Shown here: one piece after another, positions 35,913 through 48,288 of the stretch
How the letters are laid out: every line of letters starts with the position of its first letter
Position numbering within the stretch: position 1 is the first letter of the stretch
Assembly: GCA_963971225.1 (NCBI GenBank)
Contig: OZ020267.1
Span: forward strand, 115,144,936-115,208,935
DNA length: 64,000 nt
Direction of reading: 5' to 3'
From: Melieria omissa
Taxonomy: Eukaryota > Arthropoda > Insecta > Diptera > Ulidiidae
Position numbers and translations under genes: made by a program
Notes under the pieces: generated by a model
What the model saw: the letters and a program-made list of their open reading frames with translations, nothing else
What the model was told of the DNA's origin: nothing
Databases searched by the model: none

Positions 35913-37747
35913 CGTAGTTGAAGTAGGCTATGGAAAGCCCAAAAAAGTACTCGAAATCTATTTACACATGAGGATCCTGGTATTCAAGCATCAAGTGCCA
36001 TGCAAAACATGGTTCATTTAAAATTCTAACTTACCTTACATTCACATTAAAAAGTCCAGAGAATGATTTCAAAATCATTTACCTATCCAAAATACGTCAA
36101 ATCCCAACCGTCATAACCAAAATATCTTAAATGTTACTTTAAGAACAATTCGAGTGCTTTGCCAATCGACAATGCCAAAAAATATGGCGTCCGTATTTGT
36201 TGCACTTAAATCTTGCACCTCAAAACACAAAATCGAGAGCATAATTAAACTGAAAATATTACAATCAAAAAAACAAAACACATGCAGCATTCAGCCAACA
36301 ATCAAACAACTTGTACAAAGCACTGGCAGCGACATTGACAGCGCGACAGGAGTGCAGTGGGGGGCGGGGGCAGAGCAACTTACAGGGCGTGTTCATTCAT
36401 TAATTCGAGCGGACCGCGTTGGCATTTGACGTTTCGCATTTATTATTTGCAGCACGGCGGAAGGCCGGTGAGCCGGCAGCGCTGTCGATTGTCGGGCGGA
36501 GAGAGAGACGCGCATGAACTGCATGTTTGTGCGCCATTATGACGCTGTCAGCCAACTTGTGGGGGACAAACAGACAATGGAAAAGTGTGTGAAAATGCGC
36601 TGACACCTTCCACGCGGCAAACTGCAGCCTGGCCGCCGATCGATCGCCATTCAGCGCGCCGCGTCGGCTGACGGGCCGCATTAGAGTTTGCAGCTAAAAG
36701 TAAATATTACATGGCGAAAAAGGATATCTCTGTGACAGCTGTACAACCTGTACCTGTGCTTGTGCCGGTGTCGGTGTCGGTGCGCCGGACAACTGAACGG
36801 CCGGACAGCAGTTGCGAAGCTGTCAAAACGCTTTGAATGCGGCGCGAAAATCGAAAGCACAATGCGAGTGTAGCACGGTGCGCGCAACAAGTTCCCGATG
36901 CCCCCTGCTCCGCTCGGCCAGCTGGTGCCGTATGCGTTCACGTAATTTAATTGACATCGGCTGCATCGCCGACACAACACCCAGCACACACCCACACCCG
37001 CTCGCAATGGGCACAACGGCGCGTGCAGCATTGCGGCGCGTTTTACATGCGACGGCAACAGATATCGCGGCGGACGACAGCGACTGCGACTGCGACAGCA
37101 ACAACGCTAACAACGGTCACGACAGCTCCGCAGCCGACAATCGTCGCGCGTCGTGTGTAATTTCTTCGTTTCTCATTGCCGCGCTGATGTTGTGGGGCGG
37201 CCCAGTGAGTGGAGCGGGCAGCGGCAGCGGGCAGATATGGATGTGGATCTGGACGTGGCTGTGGCTGTGGCCGCATTACATATTCCCAGATGGCGACGTA
37301 AGGTGCGAAATGGTGCTGGCGAATCAGCGAAGCAGCCTTTCAGCGCATTTAATATGTGTGTGTGGGTGTGTTATGCAACAGGTTGATGGGTTGTTGTTGT
37401 TGTTCTTGTTGTACATAAGGAACAAAATGTAGTTTTCTCAGATTTGAACGGTCACACGCAAACTTAAAATCAAATGAAGATGATTTGATTTACAATGTTT
37501 TTGAAAGAGCGGGAGAAAATCTTCTCTGCGATTTCATATCAGAGGTTTTGTCAATGCTTAGGAAAGGAAACGCCAGAATATATACTTTCCTCCTTATGAG
37601 CTTGACTAATAAGACTCCGTCCGATGTGGCTTCAACACCCCTTCATCGGTGGTATTCATAGAGCTGGAACTCGTTACCTTCTTGTACTCCAACTAAGCTC
37701 CGCTTCACAATGGCTACATTTGGGATTGCAGGCCTTTTTTCCAAATA
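35913..37747. other. Non-coding stretch with a GC-rich island
   Basis: AT-rich to about 36300. From 36330 to 37320 it is GC- and CpG-rich, with several overlapping frames on both strands, the longest 206 codons at 36812-37432. These frames have alternating low-complexity character (threonine-alanine, tryptophan-rich WMWIWTWLWLW from CTGTGGCTGTGG-like repeats) and no domain. I read the patch as non-coding, possibly regulatory. Confidence 0.45.
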
Positions 37748-38053
37748 TGAATAATAATAATTGACTGGCCTAGCTACCCGCAACCATCCGTGCTGTGCGT
37801 GCGAATTTTTACAAGGTTGGAAAGGACCTACAGTTTCATGCCGATTCCGAACGGCGAGTTGGGAGCTTTTTCGTAGGCAATTTTGCTCTCAAAAGTTTGC
37901 CATTTTCTGCTGAGAGGACAGCCACCAAATGAAAAATTGTTGGTTTCTTTTTTTTCGGTGTTAGCGCAACGGAGTCTTGAACCTGGGTTCGAGCATCGCA
38001 TTTGACTCGCGGCCCAACGCAATAGCCAGCTGAGCTGCGGCGGCTGCCGTACA
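37748..38053 (-). mobile_element. tRNA-derived SINE, nearly full length
   Basis: On the minus strand it starts with a tRNA-like head: A-box CAGCTCAGCTGGCTA (from about 38040 downwards) and B-box-like GGTTCAAGACTCC (near 37970). A body follows that includes AAATGGCAAAC, GAAAAAGCTCC, GCCGTTCGGAATCGGCATGA and AACTGTAGGTCC, then an ATT-rich 3' tail at about 37748-37760. From memory this resembles a SINE abundant in tephritid genomes. That identification is recall rather than a search result. SINEs of this type are transcribed by RNA polymerase III and copied by a partner LINE. The head recurs at 55030-55100. Confidence 0.8.
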
Positions 38054-39089
38054 AATATGTATCTCTCGAATTCTGAAGCGTCGAAATCCCTTTACGTCGC
38101 CATCCTTCATTGTGACGATCTCTGCCCCATTTGAAATAATTACAGATTCCAACATCAACTCAGAAATGGTGGGAACTCATGCCCGAATATGGCTTACAAC
38201 TAATAATAATAGTCTCGCCACATCGCCGCAGCCATCTTGGAAATGTTGAAACCAATCATAAAGAAATTTGAGGCACATAACCGAAATGTGAACGAAGAAA
38301 GGAAAAATCATAAATCTCTTAAAGATGGAAACAAACGCAGTCACAGTAATTACGCGACCGACGGAAATGTGCATCATAAAATTATTAGGCACCATGGAGA
38401 AATGCTTTCCAGTCAGCCAGCGACAACAACAATGCCACTGAGAGCGTCAAAGATAAAAGAAAGAACAGTGCGAGCCGCTCGCTGCAGCACGGCACAATGC
38501 ATTAGGCGTTGATGGCATTTCAATGGCTGAGAGTCCCATAAATCTGATAATTTTCAGTTTCATCTGCAGACGTCAAGAGCGGCAGCGGTACATAAAAATT
38601 TTCAACAGATTTCGGCGTGCTGTGCTGGCTTTTTTTTGGGAAAAATGCCCTAACAAAAAATATTCTATACGCAATGTAAATCATCATAATTTTCATATTT
38701 TCACATGGCTCGTACAACGTGCACGAAATTTGTATCCCACTGACTTGGGAACGAAGGATGTGTGTGTCGCGGATTGAGATGGACGCACAGTCCGGTTACT
38801 GCATGCAGTTACTTGAGTAGAATAAAGTTTATTTGAGGTTTGAGTGTTGGATGATCAGTCAGAGGATTATGAGTTCGAATACCCATTCCATCAATAAAAA
38901 ATACATAAACCTATGAGAGTAAAACTTTTGCTTGAGCGAGAATAATGAAATTTTGACACATGATCAGGGAGATTTTGGGTTTCAACATACTTACTTTTCA
39001 AGAAAATTCGTTATAAATTTTCAGGGATATAAAGGATTAAAATTTTCGACCTTTTTCATATCCTTTTTTTACAAATAGATAAAAAATCA
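38054..39089. other. Non-coding stretch, nothing firmly recognised
   Basis: Mostly AT-rich. At 38871-38895, GAGTTCGAATACCC looks like a B-box and is followed by an A-rich end (AATAAAAAATAC). It may be the end of a SINE head, but no matching A-box was found upstream. Confidence 0.4.
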
Positions 39090-39345
39090 ATTTTATTCAA
39101 ATTTTTGAGCCTTTCCTCTTTCTTTGATATACATATCGCCATATTCTAGTTAGGTTAAGTATTTTTTATATTTTTTTTATTTGTTATCCTCTTCAAAATT
39201 TGGAAGTCTTTTTAAAAGGACAAAGGATGTAGAAATGAAAAACTGAGTACGCAGTATTACTATATTTGGTCATAGTTTCACGCCCATATGGATTTGTTCC
39301 AGTGTGAAAAATTTTTTTATTTTTGTCGCACGGTGTAATAATTTA
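39090..39345 (+). repeat. Dispersed AT-rich repeat, copy A
   Basis: It shares an ordered set of words with 41540-41861 (opposite orientation) and 57530-57796: a CTCTTT-TTTGATA-CATAT segment, then AAAAGGAC or its complement, then an end reading TTTTTGTCGCACGGTGTA. Copy A aligns less well in the middle. The sharp GTCGCACGGTGTA edge suggests one end of a DNA transposon, but no partner end was found. Confidence 0.5.
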
Positions 39346-41539
39346 GAGATATTTAAAATATTTATGTATTGAATTAAAGAAAATCGAAGGACTTGACTTG
39401 AAGGACTTAAAATCGGGAAAGACGTGCTTCCTTCCCAACTCGAATTCGGATCGACCGAGTCCGTTGGCTCTGCTCTGCTAAGAGCCAGCGTCGTTCTGCT
39501 TAATTAGACTTCTAGCAGTGCTTGACGTAATATACGAGCAACTTGCACGTCTGCATTTGCCTCTTCTTCTTCTTCTTCTTTTGACTTCTGTTGCACGCCA
39601 ACGCATGCGACAATATTCGTGCGCTGCATAAATTGCAACACCGCCGCCACCAGCTGACAACGCATCAACGCACCAGCACTTTGCGTCACACCGCGTGACA
39701 TCGCCTTTTCGTCTTTCGTTGCCGGTTTGGCCTTTTTGGAAAAATGTCCTTGTTTAGCGTCTTTTGTTTCTATTTTCACTGTTTTGAAAATGCAAAGAAA
39801 TTTCATTTTCCGAATTTGCCTAATTTGTAACAGCAGCCTGCATGCACCTCGTCGCGCACCACTCGCACTGGCTTCGCATCCTCCACGCTGCGCGCTGCCT
39901 TCATCAGCACACTTTCTCCTGTCTATGTTGCGGGTGTTGTTGTTGCCGCTCTTGCTGCTGATCTATGCGACTGACACAAAGTAGAATGTGATAAAAATTT
40001 TTGGTGAAAGAATGAAGGAACGTAAAATATGTGTTCTCCAAACAGTCAGAAGCGGGCACCGCTAGACAAACATAAAATTATGAACTCCTTTCGGGCGAAA
40101 TGCTCGACATCCAGCGGCAAATGCTGCTCGGCTGCCTGCATGCGGCTCGACACGGCCCGGCGATGAATTGCTGCTGTGCGTCCGCTGGCTGCTTGTAAAT
40201 CACTCAATTTTTGACATTTTCTTTTAAATTGCGTGACATTGTTTCACAACTTGTGTATGCGTTTGGATGTCTGCGTTTGTGTGTGTGTGTGTGTGTCTGT
40301 TCGTTCCTTTTATTTCTCCAAGCGTTAATTTTGTTGATATGACACGGCAAAGGCGCATTTCATTAGGTTCAGGCCGCCATGTTCGCTCCCTTCTGTCGAG
40401 CTGTCACTCCGAGACGGCCAAACGCTCTGCCTGCGCCGCGGCCGCTCCGCCATTCGTCGCTGGCTCACTCACTCGACGTGGAGCAGTTGGAGAGGTGGAT
40501 TTTATTGTCAAAATTTGATTAGTTGCTTTCGATTGCGGCTCCTCTCCCAATGCCGTGTTTTGTGTATCGATGGCGTTGCTTAGTTTATTTTCGTTAAGTC
40601 AGCGCGTACGTGCACCATAAATAAAATCATCGAAAGGGGTTTTCCACACTGACATGACAAATGGACGAATGGCCTTTTGATATGGCGATGTCAGCAAAGC
40701 AAAAGCGACCGCATGGAACGCTCTCCAAACCGATGACCTAATGCCGGCGCGCATTCACAGCGGCGAAGCTTTTAATTTTCATAATGCACGTTTAATTACA
40801 GTTTGATGGGTCCATGGCTGAAATAGACTCGAAAAGTTATACAAAATATAACCTAAATGAATAACAACTCAAGAAATTAATTATAAAAAAGATTTACATA
40901 TTTCGATACGGCATTTCGAAACAGTGATTTGGTTTCTTAACTTTCAAATTTAAATTATTAAAAATTTATTTCATTTCGAGTAATTTTCAAAAGTATTATG
41001 ACCAGGCTTTCTATTGAAAGAGTGTCTCAGTTCAGCGGGATTTTCCTACAGGTTTTGTAAACTAAATTCCAATCCGCATGCCAACACCCTGTTGCCATAA
41101 TATATATAGAGACGTACATACATACATAAATAATACAAACATAAATGTATATATGTACTGACATGAGACAATAAATCGCCAATCAAGCAATCATGCACAA
41201 TTTATTTCCCGTCATAATTATCTGCTGGTGGCACTGACGGTCGACGGCAATGCATTCGCGCCTGCGGACAACGCTGATTATTACGAAATTAAGCGTGTAC
41301 ACTCGCATTCGAACAGCAGATGCAACGCGGACAACAGCAACGACCACTGCAGCAGCCCCTGTTGGCCCCATTGCGGCTAACAGTGGACAATCGACGCCAA
41401 ACAGTGGCAACTGCCTTTGGCTATCGGCTGAGCAATTGACTCGCGTCCGGCTTTAAAGTTGCCATAAAGAAGCTGCATACACTTTTAATGATGTTCTCTA
41501 ATTTTAAGCTGCAAAGCTTCTCAGGAGCAATGCCAACCT
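39346..41539. other. Non-coding stretch with simple repeats
   Basis: It contains a TTC run (39561-39582), GC-richer parts at 39840-39950 and 40370-40500, and a GT run at 40278-40297. No gene was recognised. Confidence 0.45.
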
Positions 41540-41861
41540 GCTACACCGTGCGACAAAAATCAAAAAATTTCAAAACGATATGATCGATATCGCGAAACTA
41601 GTAAAACTGCGTTTTTAGTTTTTCTCTCTGACGTCAGGGGTTTTTTAAAAGGACTTTGAAATTTCAAGGACATGTTTATTTTAAACAATTATTTTAAAAA
41701 TTGAGCGCATTGTAGAATAACAATGTGGGTATCAAATGAAAGAGAAAAATCCTTAGAATCTTGGAAAATTTAATGTTTTGGTGCCAAAGAACGAAGAGGT
41801 ATTGGAAATTTACTTTTAAAACTTTATCCTTGAATATCCTTGGAAATTTCCAATAGTTTTT
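41540..41861 (-). repeat. Dispersed AT-rich repeat, copy B
   Basis: Reverse orientation to copies A and C. It begins with TACACCGTGCGACAAAAATC and contains AAAGGACTTTGAAATTT and GTGGGTATCAAATGAAAGAG, the complements of matching words in copy C. The TTAA-flanked element begins exactly at its far end, so the repeat may have been split by that insertion. Confidence 0.6.
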
Positions 41862-42502
41862 TTAAGGCAGGTTCTCACCTTGTGGGGAAAAAAAAAATTT
41901 TTTGTTTTACTTTATCGTGTAGATATATGTTTCAAAAATGTGCTCCAGAAATTTCGTTGAGCACCGGCCGAGCGCGCTTTAAACTTTAAACGCATTTTTC
42001 TGAGAACCACATTTTCGGACCTAACGGAAGTGATTGAAGGCGCTGGAATGAACCAATCGTCACCAAATTTTTTTTAAATGTTCCTTAGGGTTTTTTCTAA
42101 TAAACGAACTACGATCAGCCAAAAATATTGAAAATTGTTTATTTAAAAAATAATAAGTGAACAAAAAATTCGAAAATCGTAATTTTTTTTCAAAACCTCA
42201 TAACTTTTGTAATTTAGATTTTTTTTATGATTAAGAATGTGTTCGATTTTTGTGTTTCAGATCACGGGTTTTGACGGATTCACTTCCGGTAGCGGGACAC
42301 CTCCTCGCCGACATGCCGCCACTGATGGACGCCCCCTCCCCCTTTTTTGATTCATTCAATTTGAAAAATTGTATTCTCTAAATAAATGTGTGTTCATATC
42401 CAGAAAAGTTCATTTTCAGCGTTGTATCTTTAACCATTTTCTCAAAAAAAATTCCTAAAAAAGTGCACTTTTTCGGATCCACAAGGTGAGAACCTGCCTT
42501 AA
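41862..42502. mobile_element. TTAA-flanked inverted-repeat element, about 0.64 kb
   Basis: TTAAGGCAGGTTCTCACCTT at 41862 and its exact complement ending at 42502 form at least 24 bases of perfect inverted repeat. TTAA is at both ends. This suits piggyBac-like or Kolobok-like elements, though a TA target cannot be excluded. The interior is AT-rich with no protein frame. The perfect ends indicate it is younger than the diverged repeat on its left. Confidence 0.82.
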
Positions 42503-45500
42503 TATATCTTAAGGACTAATATGTACACCACGACATCCTCGAATTTCATCCTTCTAACTTTATTAGTTTATACAAAATTCAATACTTTTCTCATTTATTT
42601 CAATAATGAATTAGTTTTGTGCTTTTGTGTAAGCAAGAAAGTTTCATTCGGTCAGCTCTGACCACTTTGATTCTTTTGCTAACCGACTATTTTTGTTACT
42701 GCGTGTACATTAAATGCATCGCTACTTTGTCAGGTAGCACCTCCAATTCAAACTATCGATACATATTTTTCTACTCATTTGTATGTTTCTACTCACCGTC
42801 CATCCCACTTTATGCCGCTTTCTCGTTCCTCCGCACTTTCCCAACATAACGAATTTATTTCTTTCTTTTCATTAACTTTACACTCATCATTATTTATATG
42901 CTTTCGGCTTTTGGTATATCGTAAGCTCTCGTCTCCCCCCGACCCGCCACCCTCAAGCTGCCTAACCCCTTTACGTAATTTATGCTTTTAATTCAATTCA
43001 GTTGAAATTCGTTACGATTCCATGCGACTTGACAGTTTTCGGGATTGTTTTTGTTTTTGTGTGCTGTGCTGTGCCGCCGCAGCCGTCTCCATCACTTTAA
43101 TCGATTTCTATACCCATTCAGTCCTTTCCGCAGCAAACCTACCAGCTCCCTTTAATCGCTTCGGTTAATTTTCTCCGTTTGTTTTGTGGTCACTTAATTT
43201 GAATGTTGTGTCGGGTCTCGGCTGTTGCTGCTTTGTGGCCGTTGTTGATTTTCGCCTAGATTGACGCTTGTGTCATTATGGTCACGGCTCCGGCGTTTGG
43301 AGCGCTGTCGGAGCGCGCGGCAACTCGTTCGGCGATTCGTCGAAACAGTCAATAAATTCCATTGATTAATGCACGCCGAGGTGATTATTCGAAATTCCTA
43401 CACTTTTTGTTGTTAACTTTTCCCTCTTCGCATAAGGACGATTCATCGACTTTCAGTACCATATTTCCATTGTCTCATTTTTAGAATGAAAACAACTTTT
43501 GTGAAGTAACTGAGCCACAGATGTGGCTAGAGATGCTCGATAACTGGTTATTGGTAACCGCTTGAACGAATTGAAACTCAGGCAGCAGCGACCAACGGTT
43601 TCGCCTCTCCGGGTGAACATTGACGAATGTACGCAAATTGCTGGCGAATTTTTTACAATTGACAGCAAATTTTGCCGGACGGACGCATCGCATTGACACA
43701 TTCGCCTTGTCGACATGGCCGCTGCCGGCTGCTGCCTACACGCCGGGCCGCATGTGGCAGACACCGTTGCCCACGAGGCGAATGTGCAGTCGCGGCCATA
43801 ATTGCAGAGACTCGGCCGCATGAAATGGCAGCAGTTGCTCATCTGTCAGGCCGGACGCCGTGTCGCGTCGCGTCGCGGCTGCACGGCGCGCAGTCATAAC
43901 TTGGCCGCGCTGACTCTTGACTCATTTGCAAGTTGTGTTGGCCGCGCGAGCTGCAAGTGGCGGTCATAGTCGCGCGGCGTGTGTGCAAGTGTGTTGCTGT
44001 CATGTTTGTTGCTGTTGTTGTTGTTAGTGATGTTGCTGCAGCGGCATTCATTTTGTTTTTGGAATATTTTGGTCGCTTTTGTTGATTGCTCACATGTCTG
44101 TCCAGCTGTCCGTCTCTCTCTGTCTGTCTGTCTGTCTGTACGTTTGTCTGACAGTTCGTACGCCTGCTGCTAGTGCTGCTGCTGCTGTTCGAACGAATGC
44201 AACCACATCAACAACAGCAACAACAATAATCACATTTGCTACCTGGGGATCAATCGGCCATAAATTAGCATTTGAGTAAATTGGTTAAATTCGTTATTGG
44301 GGATTAGGATCCAATGAGTTTGGTGGTGCTGCTGTTGCTGTTGCTGTCATTATTGTTGTTGTTGTTGTTGTGATTGCTTGCTGCAGTTGCATTGCAACGC
44401 CACACGAAACTCTTCTGCTACTTCAATTTTGTGCATTTATGTATTTCGTTTTTTCCAAGTTTTGCCGTCTGCGTTGTTTTCTCATCTCTCTTCATACGCT
44501 TTTTTGTGATGAATTTAATTATGTTAACGTCCAGTCTGACTGCAGGAAGGAGAAACAGCATTGCTTGTGTGTGTGTGTGTATTTTCGGGCTGGAATGATT
44601 TCATTTGGTTTTCGTTGTTTAATTCGACGCTGCTGATTGATTTATTTTTATTATGGGCGGAGATGTGAGTGTGTATTGGATTTTAATAAAATAATATAAA
44701 TAAACACTGCTAAGCAGAAAAACAAAAACAACAAAAAACCCAAGTTGAATACGAAGTGATGGAAGATTTGAAAGCGGTTTGGATCTTGTGCTGAGAACAC
44801 AAAATGGCAGATTAGCTGCGAGCGTTGGTGATTGGTGTTGAAATGTTGAAGGAGGGCGGGGGGGAGGTTTGGATACTCTGCACTATGCCAAGTCAGTCAA
44901 TTAAAAATATCAAATGCCACAGATCTCCTTTTCCCATACGCTGAACATTTTCAACACCACAATTTCCTAAGCAAGAGTCAGCTATAAAAATTTCCCATCT
45001 ACCCAACTGAAGTCCGCAGCGCGCATTGCTGCATTCCGGCGTGCCCGCATTTAGCTGATTGCAGTAGTTTTCAATCCAAATGACAGACTCTCACGCACAC
45101 AAATCAATTGCCACGAAACAAAAGCGCATTTAATGTTATTTATTATCGCCCCGCATCCTTTTTCCTGGCGCGGTGGATGGCGATCGAGCACAATGGCGAA
45201 TATCGCCGCTACTTTCACTCAAATGCGAAGAACTATTTGACGGCTTTTTATCTCTGCTCGCTGAGGGTTTTCACAATTTATAGGCACGCACGGCAGCAAC
45301 AAAAAACACACGTACACGAAATAGCCAACAGGAAAGTACGAAGAAAGCAGCGAGCAGCAGTGACGCATTACATGTGCCAATGGATGGGTGGATGGCGGCA
45401 AGGAGATGTTTGCGGGGAAATGTCAAACCAATAGACAAAAGCGGAGCGAAGATGGACGAAGCAAAGTGTTGGACCACATCCTGATGGACGCACGGACAGA

Positions 45501-46828
45501 CGGACGAGCGTGCGGATTGAAATCGTGAGTGACGCGCACGCCGCGTGCACACGTACGCGTTTGTACATTGCAGTGCATATGTGTGTGTATGTGTGTTCTC
45601 CCTGGTGACGGCAATTTCATTTGCCGGCTTTTAACTTTGCAGTGATGCGACGATAAATCAAGGATAATCTACTTTTCAGGATCATAATTTTCGTTTGAAT
45701 TGACAGCGCTCGGCAAACGTCTGTCGCCAGGCGGTGCGGTGCGGAACGGTGCGGGTATCTATGCGACAAAGGCACAAAAATCGGAAAACGAAGAAAGCAA
45801 TGTGACAGATTTATGTACACACAAGCCGACGCACGCACACACGCACCGGCCAACACGCAGCAGCATTCGGATGCAGTGCGCGCTGGTTCCATATTAAATA
45901 CTACACTCACTCTTCCGCATGGATATCAATTTCACATAAAAGTCGTTAGACGCAACAGCAAACAGAAAAGACAACAACAACCAGCACATCAGCAGTCGAG
46001 AATCGGAGCTCTGGAGCGTACACGCTGCCAACATTATCATTGCCCGGCTTTGTTGGCGACATCGTCATCGTCACCGTCAACTTCTACTCACCACTCACTC
46101 ACTTCTGCTGTGCTCCCCCAGCAACGAAAGGGGGGGACGCTGCGTCTAACCCTTATTTGACACATTAAATGACAACGCAACATGCGAGCGAAGCGGCCAT
46201 CTTTATTTGGTTTGCATTGTCGCCTCTCGTTTCTCGCTGTTGGCTATTACGAATTTATGAGACGAGTCTGAGTCACGAGCATGGCCGCCCCTTGCAGTCA
46301 GCCGTGCGCGCGGCATCTTCTGCCCGCTGCCCAGTGCCCAGTGTCCACCAATGCGTCGATGGTGCGCATTCGAAGCACTAAATCATGCTGTCAATCTAAT
46401 GAAACGACGCCTCATAGCGTCATTTGTATTGTTCAGCGCGCTGGATTGGATGGAATGGATTCGGCTACGTTGATGAGCGCGGAGAGTGGCAAATCGAACA
46501 TTAGGCATTAGAAAAGACCGGTTACAGGAAAAACGCTGGGCAACTTGTTTGTCTCCTCAAGATGAGTTTAGGTGCAGGAAGCCATAGCACACGCAGAGGT
46601 TTCATTATGCAGAAAAATTTCTTCTGAAAAAACCATTTATGAAAGTACGAAGAAAGTACACAGCAGATATTTTAAACCAAATCCAAACCATCGGAATTGT
46701 TCGGAGATCTGCAAATCGTGTAACGAGGTGGCAACTCCAGCAAGGGCGGATTGGGGGCAGTCAACGTCGGTGCGTGTGACGAACGGTCACGTTTTGGCTC
46801 ACTAATAATTTCGAACATATCCTTCTAC
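42503..46828. other. Long non-coding stretch with GC-rich patches and microsatellites
   Basis: A GC-rich patch at 43640-44000 is followed by triplets (44010-44030, 44330-44371) and CTGT repeats (44111-44140). Another mixed part runs from 45000 to 46400. Frames on both strands overlap extensively and none has a recognisable domain. Confidence 0.45.
44105..44140. repeat. CTGT tetranucleotide microsatellite
   Basis: About seven CTGT units preceded by CT-rich sequence. Confidence 0.85.
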
Positions 46829-46935
46829 TATAGGGTTTTCTAACAAGAGGTGTTATTTTGGTATTCAAAGAAAAATGCCATTTTTTGAGATAAATGATCG
46901 GATGTTTATTTTATAATAAAGAGGAAGGTATGCCG

Positions 46936-48172
46936 TTAATAATGAAAAACAACATCAGCCAAATGGCTACCACGACCACGGTTACAGGACCATATCCTTT
47001 TCATGAAATTGTCCATAACCAAATCGCAAAGTGGCTGCCCTATGTTCTCGATAGCCTCCCGAAATCTATCTTTGAGGTCTTGAATCGACGCTGGGCTGTT
47101 GGCAGTGGCGGATTCAGGGGGGTGTTTTGGGGGTTGAAACCCCCCCCCCCCCCCGAAATATTACGATCGACATTAAAACTACACACAAATTAAACGACAA
47201 TTTATGAATATCAAAGAATTACTTTTTGAAAACCCCCCCGAAATATTTTTCTGAATCCGCCCCTGGTTGTTGGCGTACACCTTATCTCTCACGTGGCCCC
47301 AAAGGAAGAAGTCGCAATGTGTTAAATCACAAGCTCTCGGTGGCCAATTGTGATCACCTCTTCCAGAGATAACACGGTCCGGAAACTTTTCCCGTAAAAG
47401 AACAATGGTTTCATTGCTTGTGTGGCACGTAGCGCCGTCTTTTGAAAGTAAACGTTGGCCACATCAACACCATCCAACTCCGACCATAAAAAATCATTAA
47501 TCATCTCCCGATAGCGCAATCCATTCACCGTAACTGTTGATCCAACCTCATTTTCGAAAAAGTAAGGTCCCATGACCCCGCCGGACCATAAAGAGCACCA
47601 AACAGTCACACGTTGAGGATGGAGAGGCTTCTCAACAATAACTCTTGGGTTTTCCGAGCCCCAGATGCGACAATTTTGCTTGTTGACGTAGCCACCGAGG
47701 TAGAAATGGGCCTCATCAGTCAAGATGATTTTTCGATGGAATTCCGGATCATTTTCATGCATTTCAAGGACCCAATCAGCAAAGACACGACGTTGTTGAT
47801 GATCGGTCGGCTTGAGTTCTTGTGTTAACTGAACTTTATAAGCCTTAAGACCCAAGTCTTTATGCAAAATACGGTGTAATGACGTTTTTGGAATGCCGTA
47901 TTCCAAAGAACGACGAGGAATCGACAAACCTGGGGTTTCTTCAACACTTTGGGCTACAGCAGCAATATTCTCAGTTGTTCTTGAGCGACGTGCACGGGTT
48001 TTATTCTTCACATCACTAATTTTTCCACCAATTTCTGTATTGCGGTCCGAAAAGGTGCTTCACGACGACCCAAAAATGCTTTAGTTTTGCGAACTGTGAC
48101 TGCAAGATTTTCACCATTTTTGCAGTGAATTTTAATAATTTCAATGCGTTGTTGAAGCGTGCATCGTTCCAT
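46936..48172 (-). pseudogene. DD41D transposase pseudogene
   Basis: The coding trace starts at 48172 with MERCTLQQRIEIIKIH, a helix-turn-helix DNA-binding start. A deletion near 48020-48030 shifts the frame. It then runs open to 47445, including SRTTENIAAVAQSVEETPGL and the first catalytic aspartate in IILTDEAHFYL. A missing base near 47445 shifts it again. In the next frame come DGATCHTSNET (second aspartate) and PPRACDLTHCD (third aspartate). I count 41 residues between the last two, the DD41D spacing of the rosa group first described from a tephritid. A hAT MITE splits the C-terminal part. After it NSPASIQDLKDRFREAIE continues to a stop at 46936, in the form expected for this family. It is not functional. 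Confidence 0.9.
47103..47265. mobile_element. hAT-type MITE, 163 bp, inserted in the DD41D transposase gene
   Basis: CAGTGGCGGATTCAG and the complement of CAGGGGCGGATTCAG form the ends. Flanks GCTGTTGG (47095-47102) and GTTGTTGG (47266-47273) match at 7 of 8 positions, as for a hAT target duplication. Removing the element and one flank restores the transposase reading. Both ends have G/C homopolymers just inside (16 C at 47139-47154), which are prone to sequencing error. Confidence 0.88.
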
Positions 48173-48288
48173 TTTTAGTAATGGCGTAGTTTCTACCTGT
48201 CAAATGTCAAAGAATAAAAGCTTCAAAAGTGACAGCTACCGAAATACCGGGTGATTCAAAATAACACCTCTTGTTGGAAAACCCTATA

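Larger units (their letters stand above)
46831..48286 (-). mobile_element. Tc1/mariner-superfamily element, DD41D (rosa-like), broken
   Basis: The ends are inverted: TAGGGTTTTCTAACAAGAGG at 46831 and its near-complement ending at 48286 (one difference in the first 20). The match continues through TGTTATTTTG. TA flanks both sides (46829-46830 and 48287-48288). The element carries one transposase gene on the minus strand, now disrupted. A 163-bp hAT MITE sits in its 3' part, so the original length was about 1.29 kb. Confidence 0.92.

Noticed and set aside
36812..37432. 206-codon plus-strand frame in a GC-rich patch
   Set aside because: Both strands are open in several frames there. The composition is low-complexity and no domain is seen.
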